DNA of 64,000 bases from Desulfoluna limicola (GTDB lineage Bacteria; Desulfobacterota; Desulfobacteria; Desulfobacterales; Desulfolunaceae): contig NZ_AP024488.1 of NCBI RefSeq assembly GCF_021654575.1, positions 3,371,501 through 3,435,500 on the forward strand, written 5' to 3'. Made by a program: the position numbers and the translations under genes. The number at the start of each line of letters is the position of its first letter. Position 1 is the first letter of the stretch. The notes below the pieces were generated by a model. That model was not told where the DNA came from, did not search any database, and saw nothing but the letters and a program-made list of their open reading frames with translations. Below are positions 27,092-36,018 of this stretch, in pieces.

Positions 27092-27213
27092 CTGGCCTCC
27101 TTCATTGTGAATGATGATTTGTGGCATTATGCCTTCACTTCATGTAACGAACCGCCCTGCCAATAACAGACCGCTCCACTAACAAAGCCCCGACACATAA
27201 ACACTTTACACAA

Positions 27214-27232
27214 GTGCAAATATCATTCCGAG
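27214..27232 (-). promoter_or_regulatory. Possible sigma-54 promoter of the PEP-CTERM gene
   Basis: On the minus strand CTCGGAATGATATTTGCAC has GG and GC ten bases apart, as in -24/-12 promoters. The -12 half (TTTGCA) fits well; the -24 half deviates from TGGCA. The inferred start is about 110 bases before the gene. The spacing is the main support. Confidence 0.4.
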
Positions 27233-27334
27233 TATCAAGACCGCATCAAAAACCATTGAAAGGTGCATGGTGACGAACATAAGAAAAAAAATAAGAATCA
27301 ATCCATTCTATGCTGGAGGGGAATTTATTACATT

Positions 27335-27365
27335 AACTACACAAAACTATGTAATCAATTACACA
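27335..27365. promoter_or_regulatory. Direct motif pair AACTACACA/AATTACACA, possible activator site
   Basis: AACTACACA (27335-27343) and AATTACACA (27357-27365) are 22 bases apart, two helical turns, and overlap the near-palindrome TGTAATCAATTACA (27350-27363). The site lies about 120 bases upstream of the sigma-54-like promoter. The same AATTACACA motif pair occurs before the other PEP-CTERM gene. Confidence 0.45.
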
Positions 27366-27499
27366 CCCCCAGCCCTGAAAAAGCATAATTTTTCATTCCC
27401 CCAAAGGCATCTGAGTATGCTATGACTTGATGATGTTTCAGATGAGATATATCTCACAACATTAATGTACCCTCACCACAAAGCCACAGGGAGCGCCAT

Positions 27500-28126
27500 A
27501 TGAAATCTATTGGCCATCACTTAGGCCATTTTTATTACGGATTATGGATCGCCCTTCCGGGCTGGGTGGTTTTTTTCAGCCTCTTCTGGCTGGTCAGTGT
27601 TTTTTCGGTTTGCACGAATGCTGCCCCAGCCCTCTTTATCGGGGTGGGAACCGCCCTGATTCTTGTGGGTACCAACGTCTTTTTTTCCTGGGCGTCCTCA
27701 TCCCCCTGTTTTCAGAGGGATGCCCACAGCTCCCTTCGCTACCTTCTTCCGGCTCTTCGGGGCATGCTCTACCTGCTCTGCGCCTCCATGATCGTCCCCT
27801 TCTTTGAACTCCTCTTTCGCCTCCTTGCCCCTGACGTGTACCAAGGGGTCCAACAACTCTCCCCCTACATCCCCATCGGGTGTCTCATCCTCAGCCAGTT
27901 CGGGGGCTTTCCCCACCACCACTCCGTCCGGGACTCTGCCATGGATGGGGCCTTCACAGGCGCAGGGTTCACCCTTTTTCTCCTCTTTGTCGGCATCGCC
28001 ACCCAGCACCTGGCCCTCTCCGGCAAAAACCCCTTCTACGGAGCCGTGCTGGGAGGCATCGTTCTGGGCATGATCGCCTATGCCGGGCGAGAATGGAAAA
28101 AAGCCAGGCATCCGGCGGCGAGGTGA
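27500..28126 (+). CDS. Hypothetical inner-membrane protein
   Basis: A 208-residue protein with about six membrane segments and no recognised family. It starts MKSIGHHLGHFYYGLWIALPG with GGGAG upstream. Segments lie roughly at 14-36, 43-63, 82-104, 120-138, 150-172 and 182-200. FGGFPHHHSVRDSAMDGAFTG carries a His cluster and an amphipathic loop. The last residues (RHPAAR) are encoded by a family A repeat, whose foot begins 18 bases before the stop, so the C-terminus has been created by the repeat. Confidence 0.72.
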   Translation: MKSIGHHLGHFYYGLWIALPGWVVFFSLFWLVSVFSVCTNAAPALFIGVGTALILVGTNVFFSWASSSPCFQRDAHSSLRYLLPALRGMLYLLCASMIVPFFELLFRLLAPDVYQGVQQLSPYIPIGCLILSQFGGFPHHHSVRDSAMDGAFTGAGFTLFLLFVGIATQHLALSGKNPFYGAVLGGIVLGMIAYAGREWKKARHPAAR

Positions 28127-28212
28127 GCCACCACGAAAGCGGGTTGCGAGTGCTCCCGACCTTCGTTCCTCAGGCCGGTCACATTCGCGGATGGCCTTGC
28201 CCATGGACGGCC
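28106..28212. repeat. Family A repeat copy overlapping a coding 3' end
   Basis: GGCATCCGGCGG with hairpin CGAGGTGAGCCACCACG, AAAGCGGGTTGCGAGTGCTC, loop CCTTCGTTCCTCAGG, CACATTCGC, and GGCCTTGCCCATGGACGGCC. It overlaps the last codons and the stop of the membrane-protein gene. Confidence 0.8.
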
Positions 28213-28452
28213 TTACCTTGAAGATTATCGTAAACTCTTTGAAAAGGGATTTTGATTTTCACCGGAATGATTGTAAGCATGCAGAGGGTCGCTCCCTGAA
28301 CACCTGGGCGCCAAAGCGAGGCGAGTCCCTGACCTGTACTCTATGATATATTGACGTTAGGCGTCTACCGATCACCTCTGGCCATTCACCTGCCCTGGTG
28401 CCTTTACCCTAATGTACACGGTCTGCCCTGTCTTTGTGCCTATCGCCTCTCG
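28213..28452. other. Intergenic stretch; nothing recognised
   Basis: About 240 bases between a repeat and the 3' end of the amino-acid-binding protein gene (minus strand). The short frames have no support. Confidence 0.4.
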
Positions 28453-29673
28453 TTACTTGCACCACCAAGGCACCTGAAACATAAATTCTTTGTAAGGCAG
28501 GGTCGGGGGATCGGTAAAGATGGTTACCAGCTCACCTTCCTGGACCTGGTAATGACCAAAGGGCACACTGCCGCCGGCTCTCATGACGTGGGACTCATCC
28601 CATTTCCAGGGGCCGGTTTCGCCAATGTACCCATCTTTTTCAAGAACCCTCACAATAGCGTCGTGGTCTTTTTCATTTCCCACCTTCACCACTGCTGCTG
28701 CCCAGGCTTTCACCCCACTGTAAGCGGCCCAGGAACCAGCCTGGGGAGGGTGCCCCCACTTGGTGGTAAAGCGCATCACCCACCGCTGGGCCTCAAGAGT
28801 CGGGGCGATGGGGGTGGGCATGGCCGTGGGCACCTCCCCGATGATGCCGTCTGCCTCCTTGCCCATGGTCTCCACGACCTCACGGGGAACAATGGAATAA
28901 CCGTAGCTCAAAATTGATTTCGTGGGCCCCTTTATGAACTGACGAAAGAAGGTGATCACTTCGTCGGCGCTGATGATCTCCACATGAATAATGGCGGGCT
29001 TTATGCGCCGTATGCGCCGCAAGAGATGATCCCACTTTTGAGTCCCGTAGGGAACGGTTTCCCTTAAGGCCACCTTCCAGCCGTCATCTTTAAATTTTTG
29101 TTCAAGGGTATCCCCCACGCCCATGCCCCAAGAGTCATCGGCGTTGATGATCACCACTTTCTTGTTGGGATATTCGTAAGGGAGAGCCATGAGCACATTG
29201 TACATGCTTGCAGCCTGGTTGATCTCCGTATCGGTGATTTGAAAAATGTTTCTGTACTTTTCAGGACTCTGATTGAAGACGTCAACGGCGGACTGAGAGC
29301 CGTCATCGGCGAAGAAAGGGGCGGTGTACTTTCCGTAAGCGCGAACGTCCTGCCCCCAGCCGGCCCAACCGGCATGAACCGAGTCCACCTTCTCTTTGCC
29401 GACAAGGTAATCGGCACCCTGCATGACGCGGTCAGGGGCGAAGTCCTGGGTATCAAAGCGAATCGGTTTCAGCTGCTTGCCCACGAGGCCGCCATCGGCG
29501 TTGATTTCGTCGATGGCCATCTTGACGCCCTTCCAGTAGTTCTCCCCGGTGGCGGCATACGGGCCGGTCATGGCCAGGGGTACCCCTACTTTAATCGTTC
29601 CCGATGCCTCGGCAATGGAAGCGATCAGGAGCAGCACTGCAAGGATAGCTATCAAGGCAACCGGCTTTTTCAC
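28453..29673 (-). CDS. Branched-chain amino-acid-type ABC transporter substrate-binding protein
   Basis: A 406-residue periplasmic protein with a signal peptide (VKKPVALIAILAVLLLIASIAEA). SGTIKVGVPLAMTGPYAATGENYWKG is the usual start of the Leu/Ile/Val- or amide-binding Peripla_BP_6 family. Start: GTG at 29673, seven bases after AGGAGGG; the longer ATG frame overlaps that site. No permease or ATPase genes are adjacent, so it is an orphan that may use a transporter encoded elsewhere. The ligand cannot be read from the sequence. Confidence 0.9.
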   Translation of the reverse strand: MKKPVALIAILAVLLLIASIAEASGTIKVGVPLAMTGPYAATGENYWKGVKMAIDEINADGGLVGKQLKPIRFDTQDFAPDRVMQGADYLVGKEKVDSVHAGWAGWGQDVRAYGKYTAPFFADDGSQSAVDVFNQSPEKYRNIFQITDTEINQAASMYNVLMALPYEYPNKKVVIINADDSWGMGVGDTLEQKFKDDGWKVALRETVPYGTQKWDHLLRRIRRIKPAIIHVEIISADEVITFFRQFIKGPTKSILSYGYSIVPREVVETMGKEADGIIGEVPTAMPTPIAPTLEAQRWVMRFTTKWGHPPQAGSWAAYSGVKAWAAAVVKVGNEKDHDAIVRVLEKDGYIGETGPWKWDESHVMRAGGSVPFGHYQVQEGELVTIFTDPPTLPYKEFMFQVPWWCK

Positions 29674-30049
29674 ATCAGACCCTCCTATGTGACTCACCGT
29701 GGGAAAAAACGAATCCGAATTTTTTCTCGGGTGCAGTTACGCCATTTTTTGTGCTTTCGCATATTATGACGTCTGATGGCCTTCGGAACAGCCCTGGTTT
29801 TAAATCGTTAAAAACCTGTATTCCAGACCATTAAATTCAAATCATCATTTCAAATCATCATTCGTATGTCAACAATACCAAGCCATCCGGCGATCCAGTC
29901 CCTCACCGTCAAACGCAGGGCATAAGGCCCCTCGGGCTCTGCCTGTACTTACCATGACAGGCACCATTCTCACCAACACCGTTGGTACTGTCGCGGCTTC
30001 GCAGGGTGGGCACAGCGCGAAACGTGCCTATTGAAGCGTCCCCTCCGAC
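29674..30049. other. Intergenic stretch; no gene recognised
   Basis: About 375 bases between two minus-strand genes. AT-rich at 29790-29870, which includes the short repeat AAATCATCATT twice. No family A repeat. Confidence 0.4.
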
Positions 30050-30934
30050 TTACACTGCATACCACACCCCATCGCCGGAGACCTCTGCCAGCCCGGCCTT
30101 CTCTAACCGAACAAGGTGCTTTTCAAGCATGCATTTTTCCCAGAACACCACAAAATGACTGGGATGCATGGCATAGATCAGTCGCATATCAGCCAGGGTA
30201 TGAATATCCGACGGCCTCTTTTTTATGGCCGAAAGAACCCGGTCCTCACGTTTGAGAACCCGGTCCCGAAACTCTGTCAGCACGATTTCTGAATCCCCGT
30301 TGGTGACCTTTTTGCTGTGAGAGGAGACCAGGACCCTGGGCTTTATGGCGATAAGCCTGTCAATGGACCCCATGAGTTCATCGATATCCGCGTCGGGATC
30401 GGCGTAGCACGGGCCGGCCGCTGTCAGGCAGATGTCCCCGGCAAAGAGGACCTCCTCCTCCGGAAGAAAGACCGAGCAGTGCCCTGCCGTGTGGCCGGGG
30501 GTGTGAAGCACCTCAATGCGGGTCCGGCCGCAATCGATCACCTCGCCGTCAGACAGGGTGTCGTCCACCGGCCTGTGCGTATAAAGGTCTGTGGGTGCCA
30601 CGGGGAATTCTTTCATGTAATCCTGAAACCCGCCCTCCATAAGCCGGGCCCAACCTCCGCTGGCAGCCACGAGATCCACGTCAGACATGGCCGGTCTTTC
30701 CCGGGCATGAACACAGACCTTTGCACGGGAAAAGAGCCCGTTCCCCTTGATGTGATCAATATGGCGGTGGGTGTTGATGATCAAATCCACACTGTCCGGT
30801 TCAATCTCGGCAAGGGCCTTTCCCCCGCCCGTCTCCACAAGAACCCCACGATCCCCTTCGATAAACAGACAGTTTGACGAACCAAACCCTGCATTCAACA
30901 TCAGGGAGACCCCGTCTCCCAATGAAACAACCAT
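30050..30934 (-). CDS. Metallo-beta-lactamase-fold hydrolase
   Basis: A 294-residue protein with the MBL zinc site: THRHIDH (H56, H58, D60, H61), HTPGHTAGH (H148), FAGDICL (D167) and SSHSKK. The C-terminal ~65 residues (ALADMRLIYAMHPSHFVVFWEK...) form a winged-helix-like tail seen in the LACTB2/hydrolase subgroup. It could be a thioesterase, nuclease or general hydrolase. The start ATG at 30934 is close to GGAG. It stands alone between repeats. Confidence 0.9.
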   Translation of the reverse strand: MVVSLGDGVSLMLNAGFGSSNCLFIEGDRGVLVETGGGKALAEIEPDSVDLIINTHRHIDHIKGNGLFSRAKVCVHARERPAMSDVDLVAASGGWARLMEGGFQDYMKEFPVAPTDLYTHRPVDDTLSDGEVIDCGRTRIEVLHTPGHTAGHCSVFLPEEEVLFAGDICLTAAGPCYADPDADIDELMGSIDRLIAIKPRVLVSSHSKKVTNGDSEIVLTEFRDRVLKREDRVLSAIKKRPSDIHTLADMRLIYAMHPSHFVVFWEKCMLEKHLVRLEKAGLAEVSGDGVWYAV

Positions 30935-30992
30935 CTTTAAACTATACTCCAGCCGCCTTTCGGCGGTTCTCGTAAAAAATCAAAATCAAAGC

Positions 30993-31093
30993 ATGCTCCG
31001 GCGGACAGGGGGTGAGCCCCAGGGCCCAATGTTCGCGACTGTTCCCGCCCCCCGTTCCTCGGATCGACCACATTCACCGACGGGATGCGGCCT
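30993..31093. repeat. Family A repeat copy
   Basis: GCATGCTCCGGCGG, hairpin ACAGGGGGTGAGCCCCAGG, then CCCCGTTCCTCGGATCGACCACATTCACC, and GACGGGATGCGGCC. Stem changes on both sides again; loop conserved. Confidence 0.78.
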
Positions 31094-31454
31094 TAAAATA
31101 TTAACCCGGCGGTTGAATGCATAAATGTCGAGGGGCAGTATCACCCCGATAATTTGTGACATCTCTTTAAGCTTTGGCGTGTATCGTTGACCACCGTTTT
31201 CTCATGAAATATCCGGGTTGGCCTTCATTCATGCCCTTGTATGAAGGCTGGATCGCAGCGACGCCTTACCAACACACAACGAACCAGCCCCTCAATATAG
31301 GACCGACCGATCATTAAAAAGCGCACTCTACCCCACCCGGAAACGGGAATCCATCTCTTTGCCCAGGCCCTTCAAAAATCCCCTGTTGCCAAACACGCTG
31401 CTCGTATTATAGGTTGAGCCCCACCATTCACTCCGGAATATGCACGAGGTTCGT
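31094..31454. other. Intergenic stretch with one end of the second repeat family
   Basis: CATGAAATATCCGGG at 31205-31219 matches the terminal repeat of the 244-bp element (35301 and 51126 copies); a degenerate opposite end (CCCCGATAATTTG) lies at about 31144. The rest is without features. Confidence 0.4.
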
Positions 31455-31802
31455 ATGAGTCATCCAGCATCCAGGGCAGCCGCTGTTGCCATTCACTTCA
31501 TCGCTTACCTTCCCCTTGCCGGGGTCACCCTCTCTGTTTTTATGACCCTTAAAACCTTGGTTCTTCAGGTGATGCTCGTCGTTGACAAGGGGGGCTGGGC
31601 CTGGGTGAAATGCCACCAGGCCATGAACCTCGGTTTTCTACAGGTTCTCCTGGATGACCGGCTCTCCCCGTTCCGCCGGCAGCTGCTCCTCGGTGCTGCC
31701 AAACTCGCCAACACCCCTGCTCTTTTTGTCTTTATCGGGCTGGCCCTGGTCTGCCTTGGCATCGGCAAAGGCCTACAGGCCATGGCCAGGGGAATGGAGT
31801 AA
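31455..31802 (+). CDS. Small hypothetical membrane protein
   Basis: A 115-residue protein with two probable membrane segments (about 13-45 and 85-108) joined by a charged loop (VDKGGWAWVKCHQAMNLGFLQVL). No family recognised. The ATG at 31455 has GAGG upstream; a start five codons earlier is also possible. It stands alone. Confidence 0.6.
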   Translation: MSHPASRAAAVAIHFIAYLPLAGVTLSVFMTLKTLVLQVMLVVDKGGWAWVKCHQAMNLGFLQVLLDDRLSPFRRQLLLGAAKLANTPALFVFIGLALVCLGIGKGLQAMARGME

Positions 31803-31918
31803 AAAAAGGGCGCCCGGCAAAGCCTGTCGCTCTAGCTCCCAGGCCGAAACATTCGATTTAAAATAAAATGCCGATCAAAACCCCTGGACGCCCCCCCCGC
31901 TTTATTATAAATTGGGGA

Positions 31919-32090
31919 GAACTATTCAATCATGCCTCCGACGGGTCTTTTTTTGACAAAAGCTTCGCAAGAACGCTCCCTGTTGCAAGGGTGGCAGGTC
32001 GCCAGCACATGCTAACATCCCAATTGAGCTAAAATCTCATTTCCAACGTTTCAAAAACGTGCTCCCCGTAAGGGCCGTCTGGGTCAATGG
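31919..32090. repeat. Family A repeat copy, long version, decayed right end
   Basis: GAACTATTCAATCATGCCTCCGACGGG at the left (terminal repeat and foot), TTTTTTTGACAAAAGCTTCGC, and on the right CCAACGTTTCAAAAACG with CCCCGTAAGGGCCGTCTGGG. It resembles the 2068 and 12596 copies with drift. Confidence 0.7.
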
Positions 32091-32204
32091 TACCTTGAAT
32101 CAATGCACAAAAAAGACCGCACACCGCTCTCGCCCCCCCATGAGCATCGGGTCCATTGCATGTGTTCCACCACGTAAGATACTCGCACAGGGAGGCAACC
32201 ACCC

Positions 32205-33077
32205 ATGATCATCGACAGCCACTTCCACCTCGCACCGGAGACCCTGTCCACCGACGACATCATCACCCTGATGGACAGATACGGCATAGAGAAAACCGCC
32301 CTCATCGCAAAGCTCTGCGGCCCCATTGAGGAGCCCGGAGAGGGGCTCCTCCAGGTGATGCGGACCCTCATGGGCCGGAATCTCACACGATGTCTCGTAA
32401 AACCCTTTGTCTCTCGATTTTCCGATGAGGGAGAGGTGATCCTTCCCAACGGTGCCGTCCCCATTGACCCCGACCCTGACAACGAGGCCGTTTTTGAAGC
32501 CGTGGACAGATACCCGGACCGCCTTTACGGCTGGGCCTTCGTCAACCCCCATGGCTTCCGGCACCCCGTGGAAGAGCTCAAGAGATGGGAAAACCACTCC
32601 GGTTTCATCGGGGGCAAAGCTCACCCCTTCTGGCACCGATACCCGCCCAAGGCCCTTGCCCCGGTGGCCGAGCGCCTTGACCAAAACTCAAAACCCCTTC
32701 TCATCCACCTGGGCTTCGGTGAACATGGCAGCATCCTTCCCCTGGCCCGTGCCTTCCCTCGCCTCAAGATCATCCTGGCCCACGCCGGCGTCCCCTACTA
32801 CCAGAGCCTCTGGAAAGAGATCGCAAACCTCCCCAATATCTACCTCGACCTCTCCGCAAGCGCCTTTGTCAACGAATCCATCATGAAACAAGCCGTGGCG
32901 ACCTTAGGCCCCGACCGATGCCTCTTCGGGACCGACGGGCCCTTCGGCCCCAGGGACTGCACCGGTCATTTCGACTACGGCCACATGCAGTCCCGCATCC
33001 GATGCACTTTTCCCGACCCCGGCACCCAGAAGCGTCTCTTTGAAGACACCTTCCGGGAAATCACCGGCATGGTCTGA
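32205..33077 (+). CDS. Amidohydrolase family protein (TIM-barrel metal hydrolase)
   Basis: A 290-residue protein of the Amidohydro_2 family (COG2159). The N-terminal MIIDSHFHL gives the metal-binding H-x-H; further on come PLLIHLGFGEHG, KIILAHAGVPYYQ and LFGTDGPFG with the catalytic Asp. The family covers decarboxylases and hydrolases; the substrate is unknown. GGGAGG precedes the ATG. A family A repeat follows the stop. Confidence 0.9.
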   Translation: MIIDSHFHLAPETLSTDDIITLMDRYGIEKTALIAKLCGPIEEPGEGLLQVMRTLMGRNLTRCLVKPFVSRFSDEGEVILPNGAVPIDPDPDNEAVFEAVDRYPDRLYGWAFVNPHGFRHPVEELKRWENHSGFIGGKAHPFWHRYPPKALAPVAERLDQNSKPLLIHLGFGEHGSILPLARAFPRLKIILAHAGVPYYQSLWKEIANLPNIYLDLSASAFVNESIMKQAVATLGPDRCLFGTDGPFGPRDCTGHFDYGHMQSRIRCTFPDPGTQKRLFEDTFREITGMV

Positions 33078-33091
33078 AAAGCCGGCTCTTT

Positions 33092-33140
33092 ATGCCTCCG
33101 GCGGCAAGGGAAGATATCCCCTTGACCCATGGCTCGCAAA
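33092..33140. repeat. Family A repeat, left half only
   Basis: TATGCCTCCGGCGG and hairpin CAAGGGAAGATATCCCCTTG, then ACCCATGGCTCGCAA. The rest of the unit is lost. Confidence 0.82.
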
Positions 33141-33433
33141 CAGGGCTGACGTAACCAAACGTTCTTCGTGGTTTTACCCAAAAATCCATTCACAAAAGAG
33201 CTTGAGGCCTTACTCGGACCCCTCCCCGCGATAGAATAAACCAACAGCCCGCACCAGAAATGCCAGGACAAAAGCAGCTCATTCCCCAGAGCCAGATACG
33301 CCCTTTCGGTAAAAAACACCTTGGGGCTGAGGGGAGCCACCTCGATGGGCGTGGTCCAGATGAAACAACGTTTGGTTGATAATGGCGAGAGAAAAGCGAT
33401 TCTCACAGCAGCATGAGCAAACTCAGTTGGCAT
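33141..33433 (-). CDS. Possible small membrane protein truncated by a repeat
   Basis: From the ATG at 33433 (AGGAC upstream) the frame runs about 97 codons before it enters the family A repeat at 33140. The peptide includes a plausible hydrophobic stretch (RAYLALGNELLLSWHFWCGLLVYSI) and a basic segment. Further on, the frame runs through the repeat into the amidohydrolase gene on the opposite strand. It may be the remnant of a gene cut by repeat insertion, or chance. No family recognised. Confidence 0.25.
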
Positions 33434-33474
33434 GATGACGTCCTCACACCCTCACAATTTTTCACAATTCAATT

Positions 33475-33685
33475 CGTAACTATTCAGCGTGTGCATCCGG
33501 CGGTCCTGCCGGGGGGATAGGCTTTTGCCTGATATGAAAGGGTGGGTTTAACAACCACGTCTTAAAAAGTTGTCCCTGAATGAGATCCGCTTTAAAGGCG
33601 GATGTGAATTCCCCCTCGTTCCTCGGGTCAATTCACATCCGCTACCTGCTTTCGAGGTGGCTCACCTCGCCGCCGGAGGCTGCTG
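33475..33685. repeat. Family A repeat copy with terminal repeat and perfect central hairpin
   Basis: It begins CGTAACTATTCAGC. Central arms GCGGATGTGAATT and AATTCACATCCGC (33598-33610, 33630-33642) enclose CCCTCGTTCCTCGGG; then CGAGGTGGCTCACCTCG and CCGCCGGAGGCTGCTG reach the glpD 3' end. Confidence 0.88.
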
Positions 33686-35248
33686 TTATCCTTCCAGAAT
33701 GTACCCTTTTGCCAGATCGGTGAAGTCCTTTACCTGGGCATCGATCCACGCCTGGTCTTTGCCGAGCTCTGCGGCCATGAGCCTTGCCACTTCCGGGGCG
33801 GCGTCCATGGCGGCCCGGGCGTCGAGGATCAGGGCGCGGGTGCGTCTTGCCAGGACATCTTCGACGGTGCGGGCCATTTCGTGTCGAGCGGCCCAGACCA
33901 CTTCGGCCAGACGGTAGGGAAGACTTTCGTGGATAGGGCTTGCCAGTTCAGGAGTCTCTTTTTCGATGCGCTTGATCAGGCGGGCATCGCTGCCATAGAG
34001 GGTGTAGGGGGCATTCCCGGCTTCGTCTGCGGACCAGCCGTGGAGGTTGAGGTACTCTGTTCGGGAGGGCCGTTCCGGAAGCCCTGCAACCATCTTTGCC
34101 TGGTCCACGACATCCTGCCCCATCTTGCGATAGGTGGTCCATTTGCCACCGGCGATGGTGATCAGCCCCGAGGTGGAGACCTCCAGGTGGTGGTCCCGAG
34201 AGAGGGTTGCGGTCTTTTTGGCTCCGGTGGATCCGATAAGGGGGCGCACCCCGGCAAAAATACTGAGGACATCCTTTCGCTCCGGATTCTTCGTAAGGTA
34301 CCGTGCGGCGTGGGTAAGCAGGAACGCGATCTCCTCCTCCTGGGGCACGGGCTCCATGACGGGTTTTTCGATGGGGGTATCGGTGGTGCCCACGATGACC
34401 CGATCATGCCATGGCACGGCAAAAAGAACGCGTCCGTCGTCGGTCTGGGGCACCATGATGGCACTGTCTCCGGGAAGGAAGGATTTATCCAGCACGATAT
34501 GTACCCCCTGGCTCGGGGCGATCATGGGTTCACGGGCGGCATCGTCCATTTTGCAAAGATCGTCCACGAACATGCCTGTGGCGTTGATAACGCAGCGCCC
34601 CATAATCTCACCTTCCTCGCCGCTCTCCGCATCCACGGCGCGAACCCCTGCCACAAGCCCCTTGTTCTTGATGAGACCAGCCACTCGCATGCCGTTGACC
34701 AGACAGGCACCGTGGTCCTCTGCGGAGAGGGCCAGGGTTACGGCCAGGCGGGCGTCATCAAACTGGCCATCGTAGTACATCACCCCGCCTTTGAGATCCT
34801 CGGGCTCTAAGGTGGGGATCAGTTCCAGGGTCCGCTCCCGGCTTAAGTGCTTGGAGGGCTTGATGCCCAGCTTTCCGGCCAGCATGTCATAAAACTTCAT
34901 ACCGATGCCATAAAAAGGGCCTTCCCACCAGCTGTAGTTGGGGACGATAAACGACTGGTGACGTACCAGGTGAGGGGCGTTGTGGAAAAGAAGGCCCCGC
35001 TCATGGAGGGCCTCCAGAACCAAGGTGATGTTGCCCTGCTGAAGGTACCTGACCCCGCCGTGGATGAGTTTGGTGCTTCGACTGGAGGTGCCTTGAGAAA
35101 AATCGGCCTGTTCCAGGAGCAGTGTGGAAAACCCACGTGAGGAGGCCTCCACGGCAACCCCGAGTCCCGTTGCTCCGCCGCCCACCACAATTACGTCCCA
35201 TACACGTCCGCGCTCTGTTGCCTGAGAAAGCATTTCGGTTCTGTTCAT
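33686..35248 (-). CDS. glpD: FAD-dependent glycerol-3-phosphate dehydrogenase
   Basis: A 520-residue membrane-associated flavoenzyme that oxidises sn-glycerol 3-phosphate to dihydroxyacetone phosphate and passes electrons to quinone. The N-terminal FAD-binding fold is clear (VVGGGATGLGVAVEASSRG), then SSRSTKLIHGGVRYLQQGN, a strong GlpD motif, VNATGMFVDDL, and TIAGGKWTTYRKM near 360. The C-terminal domain (from about 390) is the all-helical GlpD tail. AGGAGG precedes the ATG. It is a single gene; no glpK or glpF is adjacent. Confidence 0.96.
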   Translation of the reverse strand: MNRTEMLSQATERGRVWDVIVVGGGATGLGVAVEASSRGFSTLLLEQADFSQGTSSRSTKLIHGGVRYLQQGNITLVLEALHERGLLFHNAPHLVRHQSFIVPNYSWWEGPFYGIGMKFYDMLAGKLGIKPSKHLSRERTLELIPTLEPEDLKGGVMYYDGQFDDARLAVTLALSAEDHGACLVNGMRVAGLIKNKGLVAGVRAVDAESGEEGEIMGRCVINATGMFVDDLCKMDDAAREPMIAPSQGVHIVLDKSFLPGDSAIMVPQTDDGRVLFAVPWHDRVIVGTTDTPIEKPVMEPVPQEEEIAFLLTHAARYLTKNPERKDVLSIFAGVRPLIGSTGAKKTATLSRDHHLEVSTSGLITIAGGKWTTYRKMGQDVVDQAKMVAGLPERPSRTEYLNLHGWSADEAGNAPYTLYGSDARLIKRIEKETPELASPIHESLPYRLAEVVWAARHEMARTVEDVLARRTRALILDARAAMDAAPEVARLMAAELGKDQAWIDAQVKDFTDLAKGYILEG

Positions 35249-35300
35249 GGTACCTCCTGACTTGTTGCTGATAGCTTGCGAAATATTGAGAGGTTCTTAG
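35249..35300. other. Upstream region of glpD
   Basis: Short gap between the glpD start and the 244-bp inverted-repeat element, so the glpD promoter must lie here or inside the element. Confidence 0.4.
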
Positions 35301-35544
35301 CCCGGATATTTCACGAGTTGAGTGCATCCATATTCAAGGCATCAGAGCTGCAGGTGCCGTGGTTTACCTCAATGCTCTGATAACACAAAAATGGGTGCAC
35401 TCGCCTCGCCCGAAGGGGGAGAAAACCGAGCAGGAAACCGTGACCTACATTTTGTGTTTTTGACATGCCTTAATTTTTCGCAGTAACGATCAGAAGTAAC
35501 ATGTTGTTGCTCTGATCTGACTGTTTTATCATGAAGTATACGGG
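35301..35544. mobile_element. 244-bp terminal-inverted-repeat element, copy 1 (MITE-like)
   Basis: It starts CCCGGATATTTCACGAG and ends CATGAAGTATACGGG, imperfect inverted repeats, with TTAG directly on both sides, a possible 4-bp target duplication. Inside are AAGGCATCAGAGCTG and CAATGCTCTGATAAC (a stem), GGGTGCACTCG and CATTTTGTGTTTTTGACAT. The copy at 51126-51369 has exactly the same length and the same order of blocks. There is no transposase in it, so it is non-autonomous. Confidence 0.8.
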
Positions 35545-36018
35545 TTAGACCCTTGTTCTTCATTCGTCACGAGTCAACCCATGTTTGCACAAAAGGTATC
35601 CAGCAGCCCTGCTGAGGCAAAACCTCCAAAAATTTATAAAAGCGGGCTTTGTGCGTTTGAACCATTCATTTTCGTGAATGAGATCGGCCCGAAACAGAAA
35701 AGGGTGGCCGTTGACATCCGGGGCGGCCCCCTGGCGCGAAATTGCCTGTCTTCGAAAAATGGATTGTGCTATAGTATGGAGACGTTATATCATAACTCCA
35801 TCAGCGCGCCCCGCACCCTTTCCGAGACCATTCATTCCGCCCCCTTTCAGTGACAGATCAGTGATACGAAACGTGCTTGAACCGACGCGTTGCGATACCC
35901 CGGGTTCGTAAGGAACAATTCTCAATCATAGCGATTCCCGTCTCGTGTCCGGGCCCTACCGCATTATAGTGCGAATTATCGGACTTTCAACCATGGATCA
36001 TTCAATAAAGGGAAGACC
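35545..36018. other. Intergenic stretch; no gene recognised
   Basis: About 470 bases. Short open frames (from 35581 and 35678) overlap each other and carry no motif. The promoter of the gene at 36019 should lie here. Confidence 0.4.

Noticed and set aside
33141-33433. Confident protein call for the small minus-strand frame
   Set aside because: Kept only as a low-confidence entry because it has one hydrophobic stretch but no family and runs into a repeat.
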